Made by a program: the position numbers and the translations under genes. Below the pieces are notes generated by a model, which made no database searches, was not told where the DNA came from, and saw nothing but the letters and a program-made list of their open reading frames with translations. A stretch of DNA of 64,000 nucleotides, from positions 62,001 to 126,000 of the forward strand of contig JACKET010000019.1 in the NCBI GenBank assembly GCA_020632875.1, written 5' to 3'. Positions 17,066-26,900 of this stretch are shown one piece after another (positions within the stretch are counted from its first letter, which is position 1; the number at the start of each line of letters is the position of its first letter). The DNA comes from Alphaproteobacteria bacterium (GTDB taxonomy: Bacteria > Myxococcota_A > UBA796 > GCA-2862545).

Positions 17066-17617
17066 CTACCAGCCGCGCAGGCGGGACTCGTGCGCGCGGT
17101 AGCTGCGGAAGCTCTCGCGGACGATGTCGACGGCCTGGGTGGCGTTGAGCAGGTCTTCGACCTCGACCTCCTTGCCCTCGAGGATCTTGTAGTCCTCGAA
17201 GAAGCGCTTGATCTCGAGGTACGTGTGCTTCGGCAGGTCGGAGATGTCGCGGAAGTCCGACACGGCGGGGTCGTTCACGTGCACCGCGATGATCTTGTCG
17301 TCGCTGTCGCCCTCGTCCTTCATCCGCATGCAGCCGATGGCGCGGGCCTGCATGATCGACATCGGCACGACGGGCTCGTGGCCGAGGACGAGCACGTCGA
17401 GCGGGTCGCCGTCCTCGCAGTACGAGCGCGGGAGGAAGCCGTAGTTCGCCGGGTACATCACGGCGCTGTACAGCACGCGGTCGACGCGGAGCATGCCCGT
17501 GGGCTTGTCGAGCTCGTACTTCACGCGGCTGCCGCGTGGGATCTCGATGATGACGTTGAACCACTCGTCGCAGGTGTCGGGGTTGTTCGGCAGGTCGTGC
17601 CAGGGGTGGGAAGCCAT
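17066..17617 (-). CDS. ppa: Inorganic pyrophosphatase, family I
   Basis: 183 aa, hydrolyses pyrophosphate to phosphate. Family I motifs are clear: IEIPRGSRVKYELDK, YPANYGFLPRSYCEDGDPLDVLVLG (metal-binding Asp residues) and KDEGDSDDKIIAV. ATG 17617 is chosen because GAGGTG precedes it by 6 nt and it matches the family start ASHPWHDL. The upstream flank runs into repeat element 2 about 110 bp away, so its promoter lies between 17618 and about 17725. Confidence 0.95.
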   Translation of the reverse strand: MASHPWHDLPNNPDTCDEWFNVIIEIPRGSRVKYELDKPTGMLRVDRVLYSAVMYPANYGFLPRSYCEDGDPLDVLVLGHEPVVPMSIMQARAIGCMRMKDEGDSDDKIIAVHVNDPAVSDFRDISDLPKHTYLEIKRFFEDYKILEGKEVEVEDLLNATQAVDIVRESFRSYRAHESRLRGW

Positions 17618-17726
17618 GGACACCTCGTGTGGGTGGGCGTTTTCGGACCTCGAACGTATGCGGGAGCCCACGCGATGTCGAATCCCCGTTGGAGTGGACG
17701 CCGCACGTGGGGCTCCGATGGAGTCG

Positions 17727-19110
17727 GGCTTCGAGCGTCAGGCATCACGCAGATGACGCAGAAGGACGCGGATGACGCAGAAACGAGGCCGTCCCGCGCC
17801 GGGGGTCGTCGCGTCCCCGAGGGTTCGACCTCCGTGCCCTCCGTCCCTCCGCGTCCTCCGTGCTGAGAGAACGCGCGCCGGAACACCCTGGTCTCCGAAC
17901 GTCCCGCCGGAGAGCCCGTCGTACCGGGCCGATTCCTCAGCACGGAGGATCGGAGGGCGGGAGGGACGCGGAGTTCGTCGTCGTCGGGCGAGCGTCCTTC
18001 GGTCCCCGAAGACGAACCGCACGAAAGGCCCAGCTGGCGCACGCGTGCTCTGGTGAGCTCGACGTTCGAGGCCGTTGCAGGCCCCCAACCCCCGAATCCA
18101 CGTCGGCCCCTCCAACCTCCGTGCCCTCCTTCCCTCCGCGTCCTCCGTGCTGAGAGAACGCGCGCCGGAACACCCTGGTCTCCGAACGTCCCGCCGGAGA
18201 GCCCGTCGTACCGGGCCGATTTCTCAGCACGGAGGATCGGAGGACGGGAGGGACGCGGAGTCCGTCGTCGTCGGGTCGAGCGTCCCCCCGAAGACGAACC
18301 GCACGAAAGGCCCAGCCGGCGCACGCGTGCTCTGGTGAGCTCGACGTTCGAAGCCGTTGCAGGCCCCCAACCCCCGAATCCACGTCGGCCCCTCCAACCT
18401 CCGTGCCCTCCTTCCCTCCGCGTCCTCCGTGCTGAGAGAACGCGCGCCGGAACAACCTGGTCTCCGAACGTCCCGCCGGAGAGCCCGTCGTACCGGGCCG
18501 ATTTCTCAGCACGGAGGATCGGAGGACGGGAGGGACGCGGAGTCCGTCGTCGTCACGCCGAACGTCATTCGGTCCCCGAGGGCGAGGCGCACGAAGGCCA
18601 CATTCCTGCGCGAGGCTCGGGTGAGCTCGACGTTCGAGGCCGTTGCAGGCCCCCAACTCCCGAATCCACGTCGGCCCCTCCAACCTCCGTGCCCTCCTTC
18701 CCTCCGCGTCCTCCGTGCTGAGAGAACGCGCGCCGGAACACCCTGGTCTCCGAACGTCCCGCCGGAGAGCCCGTCGTACCGGGCCGATTTCTCAGCACGG
18801 AGGATCGGAGGACGGGAGGGACGCGGAGTCCGTCGTCGTCGGGTCGAGCGTCCTTCGGTGGCCCGAAAGGCCGGCCTGCTCTGGTGAGTCCCGATTCCGG
18901 TCCGCAAGAAGGCCTGTCGACAGGAACACCGAGACGTCCCTCGAGAGCACTGACGTCACGGGCGGTCTTGGCGGTGCAATCCCCGTCGAAGGTGTCCTGG
19001 GAAACGATGACGCTCGACCCGTGACGGCCTGGTTTCTGCGTCATCTGCGTCCTTCTGCGTCATCTGCGTGATGCTCGAGACGCTCGAAGCTCGATCCCTT
19101 CCGACACAGA
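17727..19110. repeat. Repeat element 2: inverted arms enclosing a tandem array
   Basis: The left arm starts GCTTCGAGCGTCAGGCATCA and holds the 9-nt-periodic core at 17743-17788; the right arm holds the inverted core at 19028-19072 and ends near TTCCGACACAG at about 19110. Between them lie four tandem array units and then, from about 18870, the half-element sequence CTGCTCTGGTGAGTCCCG (18876-18893) leading to the right arm. This half matches the right half of element 3 and the inverted left half of element 4. No gene is convincing in this ~1.4-kb gap. Confidence 0.85.
17830..18760 (+). repeat. Tandem array B (forward), four ~285-bp units
   Basis: The landmark TGCTGAGAGAACGCG occurs at 17861, 18148, 18430 and 18716, spacings 287, 282 and 286. 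Each unit begins with a 9-nt-periodic tract (CCTCCGTGC, CCTCCTTCC, CTCCGCGTC, CTCCGTGCT). It then has an inverted repeat CCTCCGTGCTGAGA...TCTCAGCACGGAGG about 70 bp apart, a GTCGTCGTCGGG block and a TGCTCTGGTGAGCTCGACG block. The copies are nearly identical, which points to recent amplification or gene-conversion-like homogenisation. Open frames through it are by-products of the repeat. Confidence 0.9.
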
Positions 19111-19147
19111 GGAGGGCGCAGGAACGGATGCGTCGTGCCGGTGGTCG

Positions 19148-20050
19148 TCAGAGGAGCGCAGCGAGCCTCGCGAAGGTCGCCTCGGGGTCGGTGTCTTCGA
19201 AGGTGAACCCCGCTTCGGTCAAGCGCTTCGGCACCGCGCGGATGCTGGCCAGGAACAGGTCGTTCGCGAGCTCGCCGAGCGCCCCGCGCAGCGCCCACTT
19301 CGGCGCGTGCGTCATCACCGGGCGGTTCAGCGCGCGACCGAGCGCCTTGCACCACTCCTTGTTGCGCACGGGATCGGGCACGGTCGCGTTGAACGCCCCC
19401 GCGAGATCGTCGTGCCCGGCGACGAACAGGAACGCCGCGATGCAGTCGCGATCCGAGATCCAGCTCGTGTACTGCTGGCCGTTGCCCAGCCAACCGCCGA
19501 TGCCGTACCGGAACGGCAGCACCATCAGCGGGAACGCGCCGCCCGACGCCGAGAGCACGATGGTCATGCGCAGGACCGCCGCCCGGCACCCGAGGACCTC
19601 CGACGCAGCGAGGTGCGCGACCTCCCAGTCGCGGGAAAGCTCGGCCAGGAAGCCCGTTCCGGGCTCGGCGTCGTCGGGGATCTCGGCATCGCCGCAATCG
19701 CCGAACAGCCCGAGGCCACCGGCGCCGATGAAGAACCCCGGCCGCTGATCGAGCTGTGCGAGGCTCTCGAGGATCACCTCGGTGGCCGCGATGCGGCTGT
19801 CGTGCAGGATCTCGCGGCGCTTCTTGGTCCACGGGCGATCCGCGATGGGCGCGCCCGTCAGGTTGAACACACCGTCCAGCCCCTCGAGACGCGCGACGCC
19901 CTGGATGCCGCGCGTCGGGTCCCACTGGACGTGGAATTCCTCTTTCGGGTCGCGCCGGGTGAGGATCCAGACCTCGTCGCCCCGCTCGCGCAACGCCGCG
20001 GCGAGATGGGTGCCGATCATGCCCGTTCCGCCGACGATGGCGTACCGCAG
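19148..20050 (-). CDS. TIGR01777-type NAD-dependent epimerase/dehydratase-like protein
   Basis: 300 aa, Rossmann-fold SDR relative. It starts RYAIVGGTGMIGTHL (NAD(P)-binding GxxGxxG) and keeps the family order: NLTGAPIADRPWTKKRREIL, IGAGGLGLFG, LRMTIVLSASGGAFP, SWISDRDCIAAF, NATVPDPVRNKEWCKALGRALNRPV. Members include cell-division inhibitor SulA-like proteins of unclear substrate. No ATG, GTG or TTG exists near the conserved N-terminus. The only plausible start is CTG at 20048-20050, preceded by GGGAGGG at a normal distance. It is divergent from the methyltransferase/PKS operon across a region with inverted repeats. Confidence 0.85.
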   Translation of the reverse strand: MRYAIVGGTGMIGTHLAAALRERGDEVWILTRRDPKEEFHVQWDPTRGIQGVARLEGLDGVFNLTGAPIADRPWTKKRREILHDSRIAATEVILESLAQLDQRPGFFIGAGGLGLFGDCGDAEIPDDAEPGTGFLAELSRDWEVAHLAASEVLGCRAAVLRMTIVLSASGGAFPLMVLPFRYGIGGWLGNGQQYTSWISDRDCIAAFLFVAGHDDLAGAFNATVPDPVRNKEWCKALGRALNRPVMTHAPKWALRGALGELANDLFLASIRAVPKRLTEAGFTFEDTDPEATFARLAALL

Positions 20051-20100
20051 GAGACCCTCCCGGGCCGAGCGATGCCGGACGTTCCGCCATCGATGGCAAA

Positions 20101-20125
20101 CCGACCAATCAGTCGGAATACCGAC
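20101..20125. promoter_or_regulatory. Triple half-site CCGAC/GTCGG/CCGAC between divergent genes
   Basis: CCGAC, 6 bp, GTCGG, 4 bp, CCGAC: the middle half-site can pair with either neighbour as an inverted repeat. It lies between the epimerase-like gene (minus) and the methyltransferase/PKS operon (plus). The ACCGACCAATCAGTCGG form resembles operators of TetR-family regulators, but no regulator gene is adjacent, so the binder is unknown. Confidence 0.5.
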
Positions 20126-20209
20126 CCAACCCGGAGAAGCGTAACAAGCTCCCCCGGCGAGGGACAGGGATTGCGGATATGAAGGCTGCTCGCCTGGAGC
20201 TGCGAAGCG

Positions 20210-20953
20210 ATGACCACCCCACCCTCGGGCCTCTTCGAGGCCCTCCGGCACGACGCGGACAAGCAGGACTACGTCGACTGGGTGTTCTCGCGCGTGGCCG
20301 ACCGCTACGACCTCGGCAACGACCTGATGTCCGCGGGCTGGCACACCCGGTGGAAGCGGCGGCTCGTGTCGTTCGCGCGCATCGAGCCCGAGCACCGCGT
20401 GCTCGACATCGCCGCCGGCACGGGCGACGTCACGTACATGATCGGGCGCGAGGCGTTCCGCGGTGAGGTGATCGGGTCCGACATCAACCCCGACATGCTC
20501 GCCGTCGCCGAGAAGAAGCGTCCGGCCGGCTGCGAGAACGTCCGGTTCTCCGTCGACGACGCGGCCGCCCTGCCCTACGACGACGACTCCTTCGACCGGG
20601 TCACGTGCGTCTACGCCGGCCGCGGGTTCCCCGACTTCCCCGCGGTCCTCCGCGAGGTGCACCGCGTGCTGAAGCCGGGCGGCGAGTTCTGGAACCTCGA
20701 CTTCGCCCGCCAGCCGAACAAGGCGTGGGACAAGGTCGTCCGCGGCTACATGATGGCGTCCGGCGCCGCGCTCGGCGTCGCCCTGCACGGGCACCCGAAG
20801 ACCTACATGTACATCCCGGCGTCGATGGCCGCGTACCCGGGCCAGCGCTGGCTCGACCGCGAGATGAAGGCCGCGGGCTTCGACACCTGGCTGGTCGAGA
20901 CGTTCGGCTGTCTGATGGCCTACAACCTCGGCGTGAAGCGGCAGGGCACCTGA
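20210..20953 (+). CDS. UbiE/MenG-like SAM-dependent methyltransferase
   Basis: 247 aa. UbiE-family features: VADRYDLGNDLMSAGWHTRWKR near the start, SAM motif I VLDIAAGTGD, SDINPDML, and REVHRVLKPGGEFWNLDF. It departs from housekeeping UbiE at two conserved places: the FGLRN segment reads YAGRGF and the C-terminal GGIVALHxGxK reads FGCLMAYNLGVK. UbiE proteins C-methylate quinone rings. Its stop overlaps the start of the type I PKS gene (ATGA), so a role in methylating the product of that operon, for example a resorcinol or quinone ring, is as likely as menaquinone synthesis. GGAG precedes the ATG. Confidence 0.8.
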   Translation: MTTPPSGLFEALRHDADKQDYVDWVFSRVADRYDLGNDLMSAGWHTRWKRRLVSFARIEPEHRVLDIAAGTGDVTYMIGREAFRGEVIGSDINPDMLAVAEKKRPAGCENVRFSVDDAAALPYDDDSFDRVTCVYAGRGFPDFPAVLREVHRVLKPGGEFWNLDFARQPNKAWDKVVRGYMMASGAALGVALHGHPKTYMYIPASMAAYPGQRWLDREMKAAGFDTWLVETFGCLMAYNLGVKRQGT

Positions 20954-23900
20954 TGCTCCTCTTCGTCGACCCCATCGAGGGATGGGACGCCGACGAGGTC
21001 GCCGCCACGGACGCGCTGATCCGGGGGCGGGACTGGTCGGACGACGCGCGCGACGGGCTCGCCCACGCCGTGCTCCCCCTCGATTCCCCCGACGTCGCGG
21101 GCTTCGTCGCGGCGTGCCAGCGAACGGGGTCGACGCCGTGGGTCGAGGTCGGCGACATCACCCGGCTGCGCGAGGCCGCGCGGCACGGCGCCCACCTGTG
21201 GCTGCGCGGGTACGAAGCGGGGGGGCGCTGCGGAGAGGTCGGTGCGCTCGTGCTGATCCGCGCCGCGCACCGGTCGCGGCGCCCGTGGGTGGCCCAGGGG
21301 CTCGGCCTGCGCGCGATGGGTGCAGCCATGGCCGTGGGTGCGGCGGGCATCGTGCTCGACGCGCACCTGTGGCTGCTCCCCGACAGCCCGTTGCACCCCG
21401 ACCACAAGGCGTTCCTGCTCGGCCGGTCGGGCCGCGACACCGCGGCGGTCGACGGCGAGCGCACGCTGCGTGGCGCCGTTCGCCCGCGCTGGTGGGCCGA
21501 TCCCGAGAGCGGGCTCCCCTGCCCCACGTGCATCCCCGAGCTGCCTGACACGGGCACCCTCGCCGAGGCCGTCGCCGCGCTCGGCGACCGTGCCTTCGAG
21601 ATCGCAGCGTCCGGCGCGGGGGCCTCGGTGCTCGCCGCCGACCCGCTGCACACGGGCCGCCCGCTCGTGCAGGGCCCGATGGCCAACGTCAGCGAGAAGC
21701 CCGGGCTGGCGCGCGCCGTGCTCGACGCCGGCGGGCTCCCCTTCTGTGCGCTCGGCGCGCTGAAGCCCGACGCCGCGCAGCGCGTGCTCGACGGGATGGC
21801 GGCGCTCGAAGGCCCCTGGGGCGTCGGCGTCATCGGCTTCGACGTGATGCCGTTCCGCGACGCGCACCTCGACGCCGTGGCGGCCGCGGGCACCCGGCCC
21901 GTCATCCTCGCCGGCGGCAGCCCCGCCCTCGCCGTCCAGGTGCAGCAGCGCGGCCTCGAGCCCTGGCTGCACACCCCGTCCGCGCGGCTCGCCAAGATGG
22001 CCCTGAAGCGCGGCGTGGCCGTCGTCGTCTTCGAGGGGCGCGAAGCGGGCGGGCACGTCGGCCAGCTCACGTCCGTCGCGGCCTGGGAGGAGGGCCTCGC
22101 CGAGGTCGAGGACGCGAAGGGCCCCGCGATGGCCGTGCTCGCGGGCGGCATCGGAGACGCGGTGAGCGCGGCGTTCGCCGCCACCATGGCGTGCGGCGCC
22201 TTCGAGAAGGGGCACCGCATCGCGCTCCAGGTCGGCACGGCGCTGTTCTTCACGCACGAGATCGTCGAATCGCAGCAGATCACGCGCGCCTACCAGCAGG
22301 CCGCCGTCGCCGCGGAGCGCACGGTGCTCGTGGGCGACACCGTCAACCTGCCGCTCCAGTGCGCGCCGAACCGGTACACCGACCGCGCCGTGGCCGACGA
22401 GAAGGCGTGGCTGCGCGAAGGCCTGCCGCTCGGCGAGCGGCGCGAGCGCGTCGAGCGCCACAACCTCGGCCGCACGCGCGTGGCCGCGAAGGGCATCGAG
22501 CGCGACGGGCACGGCGGCTACCAGCGCGTGCCCGTGCAGCGCCAGCTCGACGAGGGCGCCTACACGATGGGCCAGGGCGCCCTGGTCGAGGATCGGCTCA
22601 CCACCGTGGCCGCCCTGTTCGCCGAGCTGACCGACGGCGCGATGTCGCTGCTGCGGCGCCAGCGCACGCCCCACGAGAGCTTCGGGCCTCCCCTGCCCGT
22701 GGCGGGCGAGCCGCACGTGCCCGTTCGGGCCGCCGCGCTCCGACAGGCCGACCCGGACGAGCCGATCGCCGTCGTCGGGCTCGGGTGCGCCCTGCCCGGC
22801 GGGCTCGGCGTGGATGCCTTCCGCGAGACCCTGCTGTTCGGTCTGGACGCCGTACGGGCCGTCCCGGACGAGCGGTGGCGGGCGGATCGCTACTTCGATC
22901 CGACCGATCGCGAGCGGACCCGGACGGGCACGCGGATGGCCGGCCTGGTGGAGGGGTTCGAGTTCGACCCGCTGGCGTTCGGCATCCCGCCGCGCGTCGC
23001 GCCCAGCATGGACCGCGCCCAGCAGCTCGCGCTCGTCGCCGCTCGCGAGGCCGTCGAGGGCGTGCGGATCGCGGATCGGCGACGGGCCGCGGTGGTGCTG
23101 GGGAACAGCATGGGCGGCGAGCACGCGAAGAGCCTCGCGGTGCGCGTGCGGTTCCGCGAGGTATTGGCCGCGCTCGACGCGGAGGGCGCCTTCGCCGGCC
23201 TCGACGCGCACGCCCTCGAGGCCCTGTCGGACCGCGTGGAGGCCCGCCTCTCCGAGACGCTCCCGCCCGTGGACGTCGAGAGCATGAGCGGGCTGCTGTC
23301 GAACGTCATCGCCGGGCGCGTGGCGTCGTGGCTCGACCTGATGGGCGGCAATCTCACCGTCGACGCCGCGTGCGCCGCGTCGCTCGCCGCCGTCGAGACC
23401 GCCGTGGAGTGGCTGCGGAACGGGCGCTGCGACGTGGTGCTGACGGGCGGGGTCGACGCCGACCTCTCGCCCGAGACCTATGTGGGCTTCAGCCGGACCC
23501 ACGCGCTGTCGCGGACGGGGTCGAGCCCGTTCTCGTCCCGAGCGGACGGGTTCGTGATGGGCGAAGGCGCCGCCGTCTTCGTGCTCAAGCGGAAGTCCGA
23601 CGCAGAGCGGGACGGCGACCGCATCTGGGCACTGATCCGCGGCATCGGCCAGTCCTCCGACGGGCGGTCGACGGGCATCACCGCGCCGCGCGCCGAGGGC
23701 CAGCAGCTCGCCATCCAGCGCGCGTATGCCGGGTGCGACTTCGGGCCCGACGCCGTCGAGATGATCGAGGCCCACGGCACCGGCACGGACGTCGGCGACG
23801 CCACGGAGTTGACCGCCCTGGCGCGGGTCTTCGCGGGGCAGACCGCGTGGCTCGGCTCCGTGAAATCGGGCATCGGGCACCTCAAGGGGGGTGCCGGGGC

Positions 23901-26900
23901 CGCGGGGCTCCTGAAGGCCGTGCTGGCCGTCGCGCACCGGGTCGTGCCGCCCACGCTCCACGCGACCCCGCTGCGCGACGAGCTCGCGCGGAGCCCGTTC
24001 CGCCTGCCCCGCACGCCGGTGCCCTTCGAGCGCGACGTGCCGCGGGCTTCCGTGAGCGCGTTCGGCTTCGGGGGCACGAACTTCCACGTGCTCGTCGAGG
24101 GCGCCGAGCCCGTGCCCTGCGAGCGGCCGCACCTCGCGCCGTCCGCGTGGGCCGACGCGGTCCCCGAGCTGCGCGTGTACGCGGCCGACGACGCCGAGAC
24201 CCTGCTCGCCCGCTTCGACGCCGACCACACCTGCACACCGGAGGAGGCGGTCGCTCGCGGCCATCGGCTCGTCGTGCTCGACCGGCCGCCCGGGCTGCGC
24301 GCGTGGGTCGCGTCCGGCGCCACGGGGTCGTTCGGCGGGCGCGCGTGGCGGTTCGCGGGGCCCATGGCGCCGCCGGTCCTCGTGTTCCCGGGGCAGGGCA
24401 GCCCGCGGGTCGGCGCGCTCTCGAAGCTCCACGCGATGCCCGCGTCGGCGGCGGCGCTGCGCGCGCTCGGCGTGACGGACGTCGACACGTCGGCGGATCC
24501 GGCCGCCCAGCACGAGCTGCTGGTCACCACGGCCATCGGCTGGGCCGCCGTGCTCGACCTGCCCGTCGCGGGGGTCGTGGGGCACTCGGTCGGCGAGCTG
24601 GGGGCCCTCGCCGCAGCCGGGGTGCTAGAGCCCGCCGACGCGCTGGAGCTGGCGCGGGCGCGGGGCCGCGGCCTGAAGAGCTGCCCGCGCGGCGCGATGG
24701 TCGCCGTGGCCCTCGATGGTCCCGAGGCGGCCGCGCTCGCCGGGCAGACCGGCCTCCACGTCGCCGCGCTCAACGGTCCGGGCGCGTCGGTGCTCGCCGG
24801 ATCGCCCGGCCGCGTCGAGGTCGCTGCGGCCCTCGCGCGCGAGCGCGGCATCCGGTCCACGGTGCTGGACGTCGAGCGGGCGTTCCACACGCCGGACGTC
24901 GAGCCCGCCGCGCGGGCGCTCGCCGAGGTCGTGTCGGGCGTCCCCCTCCAGGAAGGCGCGCCTTGGTGGTCGAACGTCGGCGAGGTCGACGACGTGCGCG
25001 ACGCGCTGGTGCGCGCGGTCACCGAGCCGGTCGGCTTCCGTCCCGCCATCGAGCGCGCCGCCGCGGAGGGGCACCGCCTGTTCGTGCACTGCGGTCCCGG
25101 CAGCGCGATGGCGCGCCACATCGAGAAGACCGTCCCGGGCAGCGTGGTCGTGTCGCTCGACCCCGCGCCGGACGACGACGGCGACGGCCTCGTGCGCGGC
25201 GCGTGCGCCCTGCTCGCGCTCGGGTACGTCGGGTTGCTGCGCCAGCTGCCGGCGCGGTTCGTCACCCTGCCCTTCCCCACCGAGCCGCGGGCGCCCGTGC
25301 GCGAGGCCGGGGAGGCGTTCACGGCGCCCGAGCGCGCGGAACGCCCGGCGCCGACGGCTCCCGCGGCCGTCGAGAGCGAGAGCGACGAGCCGGTGTCCGA
25401 GGTCCGGCGCGTCGTGCTCGACGCGATCTTCGAGATCACCGGCTACCCGGCCCAGGCGCTCGTGCCCGGCGCGCGCCTCGACGCCGACCTCGGGATCGAC
25501 AGCATCCGCAAGATGGAGATCATCGGGCTCGTGCAGGACCGCCTGGGTCTCGAGATCGACGATGCTGCGCTCTCGGAGCTCGGCTCGCTCGATGTCGACG
25601 CGCTGGTCGCGTGGCTCGAGCACCCGCCGGAGCGCCGCGCACGCGAAGCCGTCCCCACGGCCGAGGCGCATCGCTGGCGGCTCACGTGGCTGCCGGGCGC
25701 GCTGCCCGACGCCGAAGCGCCCGGTCCCCTGCCCGAGGTGCTGGCCGACGCCCCGCTGCGCGAGCTGCTCGCGCCGTGGGTCGGGGGTGCGCCGTTCCCC
25801 CGCGCGGTCGCGCTCGACCCCGACCTGCCCGCGCACCACGGCGTCGCCGCGTTCGTCGAGGTGGCCGCGAAAGAGACCGGGCGCGCCATCCGGGTGGTGT
25901 TCCTCCGCGGCGAGGTGTCCGAGAGCCACTTCCGCCGGGCGCTCTCCACGCCGTCCGGGCGCATCCTGCTCGACGGCGAGCGGGTGCTCGTGCCCGGGCA
26001 CTGCGCGAACCCCGTCGCCCACGGTCTCCCCGACGCCCCGGTCGTGCTCGCCTCGGGTGGCACGACGGGCATCCTCGGCCCCTGCCTCGACGCCCTGCCC
26101 GGCGCCCGCGGCATCGTCTTCGGGCGCAGGCCCCAGCAGTCCGCCCCTCCCGGCTTCGAGTACGTCGTGTGCGACGTGACCGATGCCCGCGCCGTCGCGG
26201 CCCTGGCCCGCCGGTGCCGCGAGACGTACGGCCGGATCGACGTCGTGGTCCACGCCGCGGGCGCCCTGCGCGACGGCCTCCTCGAGACACGAACCGCCGA
26301 AGACCTCGACGTGGCGCTCGCGGCGAAGCTCGACGGTGCGCAGGCGCTCGTCGCCGCGACCCTGGAGGATGCTCCCGTGTGGGTGCCGTTCTCGTCCGTC
26401 TCGGCCCACCTGGCGAACCCCGGCCAGTCCCTGTACGCCGCGGCGAACGCCGCGCTCGAGGCCCTGGTCCACCCGACCGCCACGCGCTCCGTCCCGATGG
26501 TCTGGACCGCCTGGTCCGAGGTCGGGATGGCCGCCGACCCCGCTCTCCAGCGCCTGCTGGCCTCGCGTGGGATCCTCCCGCTGTCCCCGGCAACGGGCGC
26601 AGCGGCATTCGTCGACGCGCTCGGCGCCGACGGTCCCCAGTGGCTCGCGCCCGAGCCCCCGCCCACGGCGACCCTCCCGTGGCCCCTGACCGGCTGGGCG
26701 GGCGCGACGTTCTCCATCGCGCTCGACCCGTCCGACCCGGTGCTCGTCGACCACACTGTCGCGGGGCGCCCGCTCGTGCCCGCGGCCCTGTGGGTCTCGG
26801 CGCTCCTGCACGCGGCCGGGATCCTCGATCCGGGCGCCGCGTGGTCGCTCCACGACCTCGAGATCCTCGCGCCGTGCTTCGTGACCCGGCCCGAGTCCGT

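Noticed and set aside
17830..18760. CRISPR array
   Set aside because: Units are ~285 bp and alike throughout; no short repeat/unique spacer alternation and no cas genes.
17860..18887. Several 90-220 residue frames in array B
   Set aside because: Products of the tandem repeat, without ribosome sites or conserved reading frame.
20920..24585. Long minus-strand frame opposite the PKS
   Set aside because: It is a reverse-strand shadow of the PKS gene, whose catalytic motifs are intact on the plus strand.
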